Below the pieces are notes generated by a model. That model saw only the letters and a program-made list of their open reading frames with translations, ran no database searches and was not told where the DNA came from. DNA of 64,000 bases from Cellulophaga omnivescoria (GTDB taxonomy: Bacteria > Bacteroidota > Bacteroidia > Flavobacteriales > Flavobacteriaceae): NCBI RefSeq assembly GCF_001999725.1, contig NZ_MDDP01000010.1, forward strand, positions 310,001-374,000. The letters run 5' to 3'. This document shows positions 47,196 to 56,427 of the stretch, piece by piece. Numbering within the stretch: the first letter of the stretch is position 1; each line of letters opens with the position of its first letter. The position numbers and the translations under genes are program-made.

Positions 47196-48539
47196 TTAAT
47201 TACATCCCATGTCAGATTTGGATTCGCTATCTGCATTTGGGAAACAATTTCCAGAAGGCAGATTTTCTGGAGTGTATCTTTTAAGATTGTTGTCGTAAAG
47301 TCCGTTTTCTATAAAGGCAGTTAAATCATCAACTTCTTCTGTTGTTAAATTAAGAGGTGCAAATTCTGATGCTAATTGACTTTTAGGAACATTACTGTTT
47401 TCTGGTATAGCTTTGTTTTTGTATTCTATAACTTCTTTTATAGACGTAAAGTTTCCTCCATGACCAAAATGAGATACATCTTTTAAGTTGTATAAAGATG
47501 GTATTTTAAACTTGTAATTATCTTCTTCTTTTCCTGTAAAACCACCTCTGCCTTTTTTTGTAGCTTCATCAATACTAATGTGTGAGCTGTTTGGATCCAA
47601 GTCGTTCATTCCTAAAGCATAAAACCCTGTTTTGTTTAAGCCTGGTCCGTTGTGGCATTTATAGCATTCTGCTTTGCCAAAAAATAAGTTAGCGCCACTT
47701 ATTTCTTTAGGGGATAATGCAGCTTCATTTCCTTTTAAAAACTCTTGAAAAGGAGCTTGGTTTGCAAGCACTGTACGCTCATAGGTAGCAATGGCTAAGC
47801 CGGCAGTTATGGTTGTGTATCTATTTTCTTCTGGGGTGTTAGGAAAAGCAGCGTCAAACATACTTTTGTATCCGTTGTTGTTTAGGAAGTTGGTGTCTAT
47901 TAAAAGCCTGTGAACACCCAGGCCAGCAATAGCTTGTATCTCTACGCCTTCAAAACCTAAATTATTGCGTTCTTTGGGAGTGCCAGCTGTCCAGCTACTT
48001 TCGGTACCTGTATTTTCTGAGGTTCCTCCAAACTGTCCGTTCCATAACATTACTTTTTGGTATGCAGTGTTTAGTATGCTTGGAGATTTTATGGGTTGTA
48101 CATCTAAATCTTCTTCTAAATAATCTACAGACATATGTCTAGATTCTCCTTTTGCTCCATAGCCAAAACCACCTTCACCAATACCTTGTATGTTGCCGCT
48201 TTGGAAACCTGCCGCTGCGTGGTGGCAACTAGCACATGAGTAAGTGTTGGTGCCAATTTCTTTTATTGGGTTTAAGGCTAAGCCTGTTTCGTGAAAAAGT
48301 AATTTTCCTAAGGCAACTTTTTCTGGAGTAAGCGGGTTTTTAGGATCACTAGGAATATTGCTTAAATTTGTTTCTTCTGGTAATTGTAGTGTTTCTAGTG
48401 AGCCATAAAGAGTTGTAATTTTCTCTTTTAAAATACTTGTTTCTGCTTTTTGGTAGTTGTTGTCGTCATTAGAACAACTGGTTGTAAATAAAATGCCAAT
48501 TGCTAGTATGCAATATAGATTTATTTTAGATGTAGACAT
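47196..48539 (-). CDS. Di-haem cytochrome c peroxidase/MauG-type lipoprotein
   Basis: 447 residues from the ATG at 48539, which gives a lipoprotein signal (LFTTSC, Cys22). There are two c-type haem motifs, CASCHHAAAG (N-terminal) and CYKCHNGPG (C-terminal), plus LGKLLFHETGLALNP and GMNDLDPN. This is the layout of bacterial cytochrome c peroxidase and MauG proteins. It would reduce peroxide or act as an oxidase of unknown partner in the periplasm. It has about 100 residues more than a standard peroxidase, mainly in the middle. It is monocistronic. Confidence 0.88.
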   Translation of the reverse strand: MSTSKINLYCILAIGILFTTSCSNDDNNYQKAETSILKEKITTLYGSLETLQLPEETNLSNIPSDPKNPLTPEKVALGKLLFHETGLALNPIKEIGTNTYSCASCHHAAAGFQSGNIQGIGEGGFGYGAKGESRHMSVDYLEEDLDVQPIKSPSILNTAYQKVMLWNGQFGGTSENTGTESSWTAGTPKERNNLGFEGVEIQAIAGLGVHRLLIDTNFLNNNGYKSMFDAAFPNTPEENRYTTITAGLAIATYERTVLANQAPFQEFLKGNEAALSPKEISGANLFFGKAECYKCHNGPGLNKTGFYALGMNDLDPNSSHISIDEATKKGRGGFTGKEEDNYKFKIPSLYNLKDVSHFGHGGNFTSIKEVIEYKNKAIPENSNVPKSQLASEFAPLNLTTEEVDDLTAFIENGLYDNNLKRYTPENLPSGNCFPNADSESKSDMGCN

Positions 48540-48629
48540 GGTTAGAATGTTTTGCAAACAAAAGTGTGTTTTTGCTAAAACATAACATTAAAAAATCGGT
48601 ACAATACTAATAAATAAGATATTTGTTAT

Positions 48630-49070
48630 TTACAGCTTAAGATAAACACATTTTTTGTTGTAGTCTATAATAGCTTTTGTCTTTTTTAATATGTCTGCTC
48701 CAATAATACCATCTACTGGTAATGCATTATGGTTAATAAGAGCCTGGTTAACGTGTACCAAATCAAACAAAACAATTTTTAATTTTTTGTATTTCCAATC
48801 TCCAATTTTTATGGTGTTGTTAGAAGAGATTAATGTTTCCATTTCTGTAGCACCAGCACCAGCAGCTTTTATTTCTGAATCTTCAGAGGTAAGCTTAAAG
48901 TTTTCAATTTTATCTATACCTATGCAGGTGTTGGAGGCTCCTGTGTCTAAAATAAATTTCCCGGCTACATTGTTAATCTTAGCTTTAATTTCAAAATGAT
49001 TAGTAGGAGTTAATGTAAGTTTAATTTTGGTGTAATCTTTTTGAAGCAAGAATTTTTTTAAGCTAGACAT
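48630..49070 (-). CDS. Retropepsin-like aspartyl protease
   Basis: 146 residues from ATG 49070 (MSSLKKFLL); the ATG at 49100 would add 10 residues without signal character. The active-site motif KFILDTGASNTCIG and a later GIIGADILKKTKAIIDY are the hallmark of single-domain retropepsin-like proteases (clan AA), which work as dimers. No signal peptide is seen, so it is probably cytoplasmic. The target is unknown. Confidence 0.85.
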   Translation of the reverse strand: MSSLKKFLLQKDYTKIKLTLTPTNHFEIKAKINNVAGKFILDTGASNTCIGIDKIENFKLTSEDSEIKAAGAGATEMETLISSNNTIKIGDWKYKKLKIVLFDLVHVNQALINHNALPVDGIIGADILKKTKAIIDYNKKCVYLKL

Positions 49071-49178
49071 ATATTCAATTTTAGTGCAAATATATATCAA
49101 TCTTTATCAGAAAAGATAAAATCAAACTATATCAATTTAAAAACAATAAAATATATAAGATAATTCTATTTTTGCGGT

Positions 49179-49946
49179 ATGATATTTACAGATACACATA
49201 CACATTTATATAGTGAGGCTTTTGATGAAGACAGGGCTGTTGCAATACAAAATGCAATTGATAAAGGAGTGCAACGATTTTTTATTCCTGCTATAGACTC
49301 AACTTACACAAGTTCTATGTTGAGTTTAGAGGAGGCTTACCCAGATAATGTTTTTTTGATGATGGGTTTGCATCCAACACATGTAAAAGACAATTATCAT
49401 GTAGAGTTGGTACATATTGAAGAAATGCTAGAGCAGCGTAAATTTTATGCTGTTGGAGAGATAGGAATAGATTTATTTTGGGATAAAACCTTTTTAAAAG
49501 AACAACAGCAAGCTTTTAAGCATCAAATACAACTAGCAAAAAAATACAAATTGCCAATAGTTATACATTGTAGAGATGCTTTTGATGAGGTTTTTGAAAT
49601 TTTAGAAGAAGAAAAAGGTAATGATTTAAGAGGGATTTTTCATTGCTTTACGGGTACTTTGGAGCAGGCAAAATTAGCTATATCTTATAATATGAAATTA
49701 GGTATTGGAGGAGTAGTTACTTTTAAGAATGGAAAAATAGATAAGTTTTTAAATGAAATTGATCTTAAACATATTGTTTTAGAAACAGATGCTCCTTATT
49801 TGGCGCCAACACCTTTTAGAGGTAAAAGAAATGAAAGTGCATACCTTATAAATGTAGCTGAAAAATTAGCAGATATATATAATAAGGACATAGAAGAAAT
49901 AGCAGAAATAACAACAAAAAATTCTGTAGACGTTTTTGGTGTATAA
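49179..49946 (+). CDS. tatD: TatD-family metal-dependent hydrolase
   Basis: 255 residues of the TatD family: TDTHTHLYS at the start, GLHPTHVK, AVGEIGIDLFWD, VIHCRDAFDE, GIFHCFTG and LETDAPYLAP are the metal-ligand blocks in order. A 3'-5' DNase/quality-control nuclease in other bacteria. A TATTTTTG sequence only 4 nt before the start may be a promoter giving an almost leaderless message. It lies 14 nt before the asparaginase gene. Confidence 0.95.
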   Translation: MIFTDTHTHLYSEAFDEDRAVAIQNAIDKGVQRFFIPAIDSTYTSSMLSLEEAYPDNVFLMMGLHPTHVKDNYHVELVHIEEMLEQRKFYAVGEIGIDLFWDKTFLKEQQQAFKHQIQLAKKYKLPIVIHCRDAFDEVFEILEEEKGNDLRGIFHCFTGTLEQAKLAISYNMKLGIGGVVTFKNGKIDKFLNEIDLKHIVLETDAPYLAPTPFRGKRNESAYLINVAEKLADIYNKDIEEIAEITTKNSVDVFGV

Positions 49947-49960
49947 AATAACTTATTAAA

Positions 49961-50989
49961 ATGGCAAATACTACAAAAATATTATTGGTATATACTGGCG
50001 GTACCATTGGTATGGTTAAAGATTATAAAACAGGAGCTTTAAAGGCTTTTAATTTTAATAATTTAATGAAGAGTATACCAGAGTTAAAGCAGTTAGATTG
50101 TTCTGTGGATAGCGTTTCTTTTGAAGAACCAATAGATTCATCTAATATGAACCCTACACATTGGGTAAAAATTGCAAGTATTATAGAACAAAACTATAAT
50201 GCTTTTGATGGTTTTGTAGTGTTACATGGTAGTGATACTATGAGTTATACTGCTTCGGCATTAAGCTATATGTTAGAGCATTTAAGTAAGCCGGTAATAT
50301 TAACAGGGTCTCAATTGCCAATAGGCGATTTAAGAACCGATGCAAAAGAAAATCTAATAACCTCAATACAGATTGCTGCTTTAACAGAAAATAGTAAAGC
50401 AACTATACAGGAAGTATGTTTGTATTTTGAATACAAATTGTATAGAGGGAATAGAACTACAAAAATTAATGCAGAACATTTTGAAGCTTTTGCGTCATTA
50501 AATTATCCAGAGTTAGCGGAATCTGGAGTGCATTTAAAAGTAAATAAGGAGTATTTAAGAAAAAAGAAACATAACAAAGCTTTAAAGGTGCATAAAAACT
50601 TAGATGATAATGTTGCTGTATTAAAGTTATTCCCTGGTTTAAACAAAAATGTACTAAAAAGTGTGTTAAATATTCCTAACTTAAAAGGACTTGTTTTGGA
50701 GACTTATGGTGCTGGTAATGCTCCAACAGACAAATGGTTGCTAAATGAAATAAAAAAAGCAATAAAAAACGGATTGTACATTATTAACGTTACCCAGTGC
50801 TCTGGAGGTAGTGTTTTACTAGGGCAATATGAAACTAGTGAGGAATTACAAAGCTTGCAAATAATTAATGGTAAGGATATTACAACAGAGGCAGCTGTTA
50901 CTAAGCTAATGTATTTGTTAGGAACAGGAGTCTCTCCAAAGCTATTTAAAACACTTTTTGAAACTCCTTTGCGAGGAGAATTGCAATAA
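49961..50989 (+). CDS. ansA: Type I L-asparaginase
   Basis: 342 residues with no signal peptide, so cytoplasmic. VYTGGTIGM carries the first catalytic Thr, HGSDTMSYTASALSYM the second Thr-Asp pair, and LTGSQLPIGDLRTDAKENL and QCSGGSV are further family blocks. It hydrolyses asparagine to aspartate and ammonia. Co-directional with tatD and probably co-transcribed. Confidence 0.93.
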   Translation: MANTTKILLVYTGGTIGMVKDYKTGALKAFNFNNLMKSIPELKQLDCSVDSVSFEEPIDSSNMNPTHWVKIASIIEQNYNAFDGFVVLHGSDTMSYTASALSYMLEHLSKPVILTGSQLPIGDLRTDAKENLITSIQIAALTENSKATIQEVCLYFEYKLYRGNRTTKINAEHFEAFASLNYPELAESGVHLKVNKEYLRKKKHNKALKVHKNLDDNVAVLKLFPGLNKNVLKSVLNIPNLKGLVLETYGAGNAPTDKWLLNEIKKAIKNGLYIINVTQCSGGSVLLGQYETSEELQSLQIINGKDITTEAAVTKLMYLLGTGVSPKLFKTLFETPLRGELQ

Positions 50990-51056
50990 AAATAACATAT
51001 TATATTTCTTTAACTAATATTTTTTTTGTTATTTGGACGCCGTTAAACTTATTAAG

Positions 51057-51144
51057 AGAGAGGTGGCCGAGTGGTCGAAGGCGCACGCCTGGAAAGTGTG
51101 TATACATCACAAGTGTATCGAGGGTTCGAATCCCTTCCTCTCTG
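51057..51144 (+). tRNA. tRNA-Ser (anticodon GGA)
   Basis: 88 nt. A 7-bp acceptor stem (AGAGAGG / CCTCTCT), a D arm GCCGAG, the anticodon loop CTGGAAA with GGA, a long variable arm typical of serine tRNA, and a T arm with TTCGAAT. CCA is not encoded (G, then CAG). Confidence 0.95.
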
Positions 51145-51225
51145 CAGATAAGTTTGCGTTTAATTTTATTATAACATTTTTTTTTTATCTTTAACCCTAT
51201 TAACTAACTAAATTAAGTTTCGAAA

Positions 51226-51963
51226 ATGAAAAGATTATCATCTATCCTAGCTGTAGCTGGGTTGTTTGTTTTTAGTACAAATACAGTAAATGCAGCTACA
51301 TTATTACAAGATGCAGCGGAGAAAGAGGCGCCAAAAGGTTTTGTTCAAGTATTAAAAGAACAATTTATTACTGGTGGACCTGCTTTTATGGGTATTGTAC
51401 TTTTATGTTTAATTCTTGGTCTTGCAGTGGCAATTGAAAGAATAATTTACTTAAACATGGCAAGCACAAACACTACTAAATTAAAACAAAGAGTAGAGGA
51501 TGCATTAGCATCTGGTGGTGTAGAAGCAGCTAAAGAAGTATGTAGAAACACAAAAGGACCTGTTGCGTCTATTTTCTACCAAGGATTAGATAGAGCTGGT
51601 GAGAGTATTGAATCTGCTGAAAAAGCTGTTGTTGCCTATGGTGGTGTACAAATGGGTCAGTTAGAGAAAAACGTATCTTGGTTGTCTTTATTTATTGCAA
51701 TTGCGCCAATGCTTGGTTTCATGGGTACGGTAATTGGTATGATTCAGGCCTTCCAAAAGATTGCAGCAGTTGGTAACTTAAGTGCATCTTTAATTGCAGG
51801 TGATATTCAGGTTGCATTATTAACAACTGTATTTGGTCTTGTTACTGCCATTATTCTTCAGATTTTTTACAACTACATCATTGCTAAAATTGATAGTATT
51901 GTAAATGATATGGAAGATTCATCAATCTCATTGATTGATATGTTGGTAGATCACAAAAAATAA
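51226..51963 (+). CDS. exbB: ExbB/TolQ-type proton channel protein
   Basis: 245 residues with an N-terminal signal-like segment (to about residue 24), a membrane segment near residues 45-70, and the conserved MotA/TolQ block (LSLFIAIAPMLGFMGTVIGMIQAFQ) with a second pair of membrane helices. With ExbD it forms the inner-membrane motor that energises TonB. It starts the exbB, small membrane protein, exbD, exbD operon. Confidence 0.93.
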   Translation: MKRLSSILAVAGLFVFSTNTVNAATLLQDAAEKEAPKGFVQVLKEQFITGGPAFMGIVLLCLILGLAVAIERIIYLNMASTNTTKLKQRVEDALASGGVEAAKEVCRNTKGPVASIFYQGLDRAGESIESAEKAVVAYGGVQMGQLEKNVSWLSLFIAIAPMLGFMGTVIGMIQAFQKIAAVGNLSASLIAGDIQVALLTTVFGLVTAIILQIFYNYIIAKIDSIVNDMEDSSISLIDMLVDHKK

Positions 51964-51987
51964 GTCGGACCTTAATACAAAAGCATT

Positions 51988-52437
51988 ATGCAAAAAATAA
52001 TTAAAATAGCCTTAATAGTAATAGGCATTCTATCGGCTGTGCTATGGTATTTTTTACCATCAGGGGATTTTACTATTCCTGAGGTAGCAGCTGAGGCAGC
52101 AAATAGTAGTGCAATGAATTTTATGTTTATTATAACTTACCTTTTATTAGGGGTTGCAGTTGTAGTAGCATTGGTTTATACACTAAAGAACTTGTTTTCT
52201 ACACCAGAAAACCTTAAAAAAGCTTTATTTGCTTTAGGTGGATTTGCACTTGTAGTAATTGTTTCTTATTTTATCTCAAACGGAGAGGATTTAGACCCTC
52301 AGTTTTTAGCAGATAATAATACTACAACTAGTACAGTAAAAAACATTGGAACAGGTATTTATACTTTCTTAATTTTAGTAGCAGTAGCTGTTGTTCTTAT
52401 GGTTGTACCAAGTGTAAAAAAACTAATTGGTAAATAA
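51988..52437 (+). CDS. Small four-helix membrane protein of the ExbBD operon
   Basis: 149 residues with about four hydrophobic segments (near residues 5-22, 46-66, 80-100 and 122-142). I recognise no named domain. It lies between exbB and exbD (24 and 12 nt spacing), so it is probably an accessory of the TonB energising complex. The function is not established. Confidence 0.7.
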   Translation: MQKIIKIALIVIGILSAVLWYFLPSGDFTIPEVAAEAANSSAMNFMFIITYLLLGVAVVVALVYTLKNLFSTPENLKKALFALGGFALVVIVSYFISNGEDLDPQFLADNNTTTSTVKNIGTGIYTFLILVAVAVVLMVVPSVKKLIGK

Positions 52438-52449
52438 AAAAGAATAATT

Positions 52450-53076
52450 ATGGCAAGAAGAGGTGGAGCACCAGAAGTAAATGCCGGTTCTATGGCAGAC
52501 ATTGCTTTCTTACTCCTTATCTTTTTCTTAGTAACTACTACTATAGAAACAGATGCAGGTTTAGATCGTATGTTGCCTCCTAAAGAGCCGCCTACTGATG
52601 AGCAAGTAATACTTAAGCAAAAAAATATTTTTACTGTACAAATAGGTAAAGATGGTCAGTTGCTTGTAGAAGAAGACCTTTTAGATTTAAAAGATTTAAG
52701 AGAAAAAGCTATTGCATTTTTAGATAATGGTGGAGCAGTAAAAGGAGATCCTGACTACTGTAGCTATTGTGAAGGTGCAAGAAGTCCAGAGTCTTCAGAT
52801 AACCCTATAAAAGCGGTTATATCATTAAAAAATGATCGTGAAACTAAGTACTCTGTTTATATAACTGTACAGAATGAGTTAGTTGCAGCGTACAATTTTT
52901 TACGTAATAGAGCAGCTAAAAAGTTAGGTTATAATATGTCTTTTACAGAAATGGAAGAAGCATATTCTAATCAAGAAACTCCAGATGATGTTAAGGAGAA
53001 ATTAAAGGTAAAGATTAAGAAAATTCAAGATCTTTATCCTCAAAAATTATCTGAAGCTGAAACTACAACAAACTAA
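52450..53076 (+). CDS. exbD: ExbD-type biopolymer transport protein (CxxC loop)
   Basis: 208 residues, one N-terminal membrane segment (MADIAFLLLIFFLVTTTIE) with the conserved Asp, and a periplasmic domain. Longer than standard ExbD (about 140) because of an insertion containing a C-x2-C pair (YCSYCEG, residues about 99-105). It partners with ExbB upstream and the second ExbD downstream. Confidence 0.92.
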   Translation: MARRGGAPEVNAGSMADIAFLLLIFFLVTTTIETDAGLDRMLPPKEPPTDEQVILKQKNIFTVQIGKDGQLLVEEDLLDLKDLREKAIAFLDNGGAVKGDPDYCSYCEGARSPESSDNPIKAVISLKNDRETKYSVYITVQNELVAAYNFLRNRAAKKLGYNMSFTEMEEAYSNQETPDDVKEKLKVKIKKIQDLYPQKLSEAETTTN

Positions 53077-53097
53077 TAACATTTAATACAAAGGAAT

Positions 53098-53580
53098 ATG
53101 TCAAAATTTAAAAAGAAAAAAGACGGAGAATTACCTCCAGTTTCTACGGCTTCTCTTCCGGATATTGTATTTATGCTTTTGTTTTTCTTTATGACGGTTA
53201 CAGTAATGAAAGATAGCGAGCCATTGGTAGCAAATGAGTTGCCAAACGCATCTGAAATTAAGAAACTAGAAAAGAAAGATAGAGTAGTTTATATTTTTGT
53301 TGGTCAACCTACAGAAAAATATCAGAGCGCTTTTGGTAAAGAGCCAAAAATACAGTTAAACGATAAGTTTGCTAATGTTTCTGAAGTAGGAGATTACGTT
53401 TTAGAAGAAATAGCTAAGAAACCTCAAGAGGTTCAAAGTTCTATTACAACTGCTTTAAAAATTGATAAAAATGCCAATATGGGTATTGTTATGGATATTA
53501 AAGAAGAGTTGAGAAAAGTAAATGCTTTAAAAGTGAACTACACTACGTATGAAGGTGATGCTTTTAAAAATTTACAATAA
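53098..53580 (+). CDS. exbD: Second ExbD-type biopolymer transport protein
   Basis: 160 residues with the N-terminal membrane anchor (LPDIVFMLLFFFMTVTVMK) carrying the conserved Asp and a periplasmic C-terminal domain (LKIDKNANMGIVMDIKEELR). It has no CxxC insertion. It lies 21 nt after the first exbD. Two different ExbD subunits beside one ExbB are common in flavobacteria. A terminator follows. Confidence 0.92.
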   Translation: MSKFKKKKDGELPPVSTASLPDIVFMLLFFFMTVTVMKDSEPLVANELPNASEIKKLEKKDRVVYIFVGQPTEKYQSAFGKEPKIQLNDKFANVSEVGDYVLEEIAKKPQEVQSSITTALKIDKNANMGIVMDIKEELRKVNALKVNYTTYEGDAFKNLQ

Positions 53581-53604
53581 TTTAGATAGTTAAACTATTA
53601 TATG

Positions 53605-53642
53605 CGCTTCAAATAGGTAAAACTATTTGAAGCGTTTTTTTA
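53605..53642 (+). terminator. Rho-independent terminator of the exbB operon
   Basis: A 12-bp perfect stem (CGCTTCAAATAG / CTATTTGAAGCG) with a 6-nt loop followed by a run of seven T. Confidence 0.92.
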
Positions 53643-53666
53643 TACAGTAACTTTTATGCGTACTAT

Positions 53667-54335
53667 ATGATTCGTTTATGTATTTTATTTGGACTTATAT
53701 GTTTTTCTCTTTCGGCTCAAAACACTGCCGTAGATAGTCTTTATTTAGAGGATCAGTTTTATGTAGGTTTAACATATAATACCTTTGGTAGTAAACCAGC
53801 TAGTTTAGAGCAGCGTAATTTACCTTATGGATTGCAATTGGGTTTTATAAAAGATTTGCCAATTAATAAAAATAGAAATGTTGGTTTTGGTATTGGTTTA
53901 GGCTATGCGGTTAATAATTACTATTCTAACCTAATTGCTACAAAAGTAGACGGCAAAATTAGTTACTCTTTTGCAGATGAGGATACAGACTATCAAAGAA
54001 GTAAAATTGTAACGCATTTACTTGAGATGCCTATAGAATTTAGATGGAGAAAGTCTACACCTACTAAGTATAAATTTCTTAGAATATATGGCGGCGCTAA
54101 ACTTGGTTATGTTTTTTCTTCTAGGTCTAAGTTTGTGTCTGATGACTATAAGGAAGTTTTTAATAACAATGATGTTATTAATTTTAGATATGGCTTACAA
54201 TTTAATATAGGTTATAATACCTGGAACATTCATGTGTATTATGGCTTAAATAGTTTGCTAGATGATGCTTTTGTAGACGATGATCAACTACTTATGAGGC
54301 CAATACGAGTAGGATTTAATTTCTATATTTTATAG
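53667..54335 (+). CDS. Outer-membrane beta-barrel protein (PorT-like fold)
   Basis: 222 residues with a signal peptide (FGLICFSLSAQ, cleaved near residue 18) and beta strands with the glycine/aromatic pattern of outer-membrane barrels (QFYVGLTYNTFGSK, NVGFGIGLGYAVNNYY, LRIYGGAKLGYVF), ending in VGFNFYIL. It resembles flavobacterial PorT-family barrels in size and layout. Whether it is the type IX secretion PorT/SprT cannot be decided. It is separated from exbD by a terminator, and its stop overlaps the convergent membrane gene. Confidence 0.72.
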   Translation: MIRLCILFGLICFSLSAQNTAVDSLYLEDQFYVGLTYNTFGSKPASLEQRNLPYGLQLGFIKDLPINKNRNVGFGIGLGYAVNNYYSNLIATKVDGKISYSFADEDTDYQRSKIVTHLLEMPIEFRWRKSTPTKYKFLRIYGGAKLGYVFSSRSKFVSDDYKEVFNNNDVINFRYGLQFNIGYNTWNIHVYYGLNSLLDDAFVDDDQLLMRPIRVGFNFYIL

Positions 54336-54935
54336 CCAATATTTTATTGTTATTAGTTGTGATACTAAGCCAATTATAAATCCAACTATTATTTCTAACG
54401 AGCTGTTTGTTTTTAAATATAATTTAGAGGTAGAAACTAGTCCTGTGAAAAATATAGTAATTGCAATGGCGTAAATAATATTAATCTCAAAATGTACGCT
54501 TAGACTAATTAAGAACATAAGTAGACTTCCCATACCTGTGGCGTGCAAACTGCTTTTAAAATGAATAAAAAGAAGTATTAGGGAGCAAAATACAGCAGTA
54601 ATTAATCCTATAAAATAAAAATAGAGTTCTGAGCTGTAGTTATTTGGTATAACTTTATATATAACCAAAAGTAATAGTGATAGGCTTATATACAAAGGGT
54701 ATTTTCTTTCTTTTATTGTTGGTAGCGTGTATGATGTTATATATCCTGTACTTCTAAGTATAATGTAGCACACAATTGGGACAATAACTGTAAGTATTAA
54801 AATTGGCAATGTATTTCCTAAAAAGTAGTTTTGTGTATAATATTGCGGTGTAATTTTAAAATAGCAAATACAGCCAATAACAGGGATAAGTAAAGGGTGA
54901 AATATGGTAGATATAATTTTGTAAAACCCTTTCAT
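54330..54935 (-). CDS. Multi-pass membrane protein with degenerate PAP2-like region
   Basis: 201 residues with about six membrane segments. LHATGMGSLLMFL and TSKLYLKTNSSLEIIVGFII echo the last two motifs of PAP2 phosphatases (GHA and SRxxLxxH), but the catalytic His is replaced by Asn, so phosphatase activity is doubtful. The function is unknown. It starts 2 nt after the stop of rpoN and is co-transcribed with it. Confidence 0.62.
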   Translation of the reverse strand: MKGFYKIISTIFHPLLIPVIGCICYFKITPQYYTQNYFLGNTLPILILTVIVPIVCYIILRSTGYITSYTLPTIKERKYPLYISLSLLLLVIYKVIPNNYSSELYFYFIGLITAVFCSLILLFIHFKSSLHATGMGSLLMFLISLSVHFEINIIYAIAITIFFTGLVSTSKLYLKTNSSLEIIVGFIIGLVSQLITIKYWL

Positions 54936-54937
54936 TT

Positions 54938-56389
54938 TTATATTTGCTTTCTTAACCTAGCAACAGGTATATTTAGTTGTTCTCTGTATTTAGCAACGGT
55001 ACGTCTCGCAATTGGATATCCTTTTTCTTTTAATATTGCAGCTAATTTATCATCAGTTAAAGGTTTTCTTTTTTCTTCCTCACTAATAACATTTTCTAAA
55101 ATCTTTTTGATTTCTTTTGTGGACACATCTTCTCCTTGTTCATTTTTCATAGACTCAGAAAAGTATTCTTTTACTAATTTTGTTCCGTAAGGGGTGTCTA
55201 CATACTTGCTGTTGGCTACTCTAGAAACAGTGGATACATCCATGCCAATGGTATCTGCAATATCTTTTAAAATCATTGGTCTAAGCTTCCGCTCATCTCC
55301 GGTTAAAAAATATTCTTTTTGGTAGTTCATAATAGCGCTCATTGTTACATAAAGCGTTTGTTGCCTTTGTTTAATAGCGTCTATAAACCACTTGGCAGCA
55401 TCTAGTTTTTGTTTTATAAAAAAAACGGTGTCTTTCTGTGATTTAGATTTTGTTTTAGAATTTTTGTAGCCTTCTAGCATATTATTATACTGTCTAGATA
55501 CGTGTAATTCAGGAGCATTTCTTCCGTTTAGAGTAAGTTCTAGCTCTCCGTCTGTAATTTTAATTGAAAAATCTGGTACAATATGTTCTATTATTCTAGT
55601 ATTACCAGCATATGAGCCTCCTGGCTTTGGATTTAATTTTTCAATTTCAGAAATAGCTTCTTTTAGTTCATTTTCTGTAATGTTGTGTTTTTGCAGAAGC
55701 TTTTTGTAGTGCTTTTTAGTAAACTGATCAAAAGACTTTTCTAGTATTTGAATTGCTAATTCAATAGCAGGCGTCTGTTCTTTTCTAGAAAGCTGTATAA
55801 TTAAGCATTCTTCTAAAGATCTTGCGGCCACACCAGGCGGATCTAATTCTTGTACTAAATTTAGTACTTTAATTATGTCTGCTTCTTCTGCAAATACATT
55901 TTGTGTAAATGCCAGATCGTCCATAATATCTGTAATTGGTCTGCGTATATAACCGCTTTCATCAACACTACCAATTAAAAACTCGGCAATTGCCCAGTCT
56001 TTATCATCTAAATAAACGGTATTTAATTGTGTCATTAAATGTTGATGAAAAGAGGTTCCTGCTGCATAAGGAATACTCTTTTCATCATCATCTGCACTGT
56101 AATTATTTGCCTGTGTACGGTAGTCAGGTACTTCGTCATCAGAAAGATATTCGTCTATATTAATATCTTCTGCTTCAATTTTTTCGGTATCATTGTCGTA
56201 CAAATCGTCATATTCATCCTCAATAGTTTCGGTTTCTTCTTTGCCGCTCTCTAATGCTGGATTTTCTTCTAACTCTTGTTTTAATCGTTGTTCAAAAGCT
56301 TGAGTGGGAAGTTGAATTAACTTCATAAGCTGTATCTGCTGTGGAGACAACTTTTGTGATAACTTAAATTGTAGGTGTTGTTTAAGCAT
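54938..56389 (-). CDS. rpoN: RNA polymerase sigma-54 factor
   Basis: 483 residues. Region I is Gln- and Leu-rich (LSPQQIQLMKLIQLPTQAFEQRL), an acidic stretch follows (ETETIEDEYDDLYDNDTEK), then the core-binding region, the HTH (DIADTIGMDVSTVSRVANSKYV) and the C-terminal RpoN box (ARRTVAKYREQLNIP). It requires an activator ATPase, none of which lies in the window. It is downstream of asnS with 38 nt between. Confidence 0.97.
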   Translation of the reverse strand: MLKQHLQFKLSQKLSPQQIQLMKLIQLPTQAFEQRLKQELEENPALESGKEETETIEDEYDDLYDNDTEKIEAEDINIDEYLSDDEVPDYRTQANNYSADDDEKSIPYAAGTSFHQHLMTQLNTVYLDDKDWAIAEFLIGSVDESGYIRRPITDIMDDLAFTQNVFAEEADIIKVLNLVQELDPPGVAARSLEECLIIQLSRKEQTPAIELAIQILEKSFDQFTKKHYKKLLQKHNITENELKEAISEIEKLNPKPGGSYAGNTRIIEHIVPDFSIKITDGELELTLNGRNAPELHVSRQYNNMLEGYKNSKTKSKSQKDTVFFIKQKLDAAKWFIDAIKQRQQTLYVTMSAIMNYQKEYFLTGDERKLRPMILKDIADTIGMDVSTVSRVANSKYVDTPYGTKLVKEYFSESMKNEQGEDVSTKEIKKILENVISEEEKRKPLTDDKLAAILKEKGYPIARRTVAKYREQLNIPVARLRKQI

Positions 56390-56427
56390 TAATGTTAATT
56401 CTTTTTATGACTTTTATATTTTACTTA

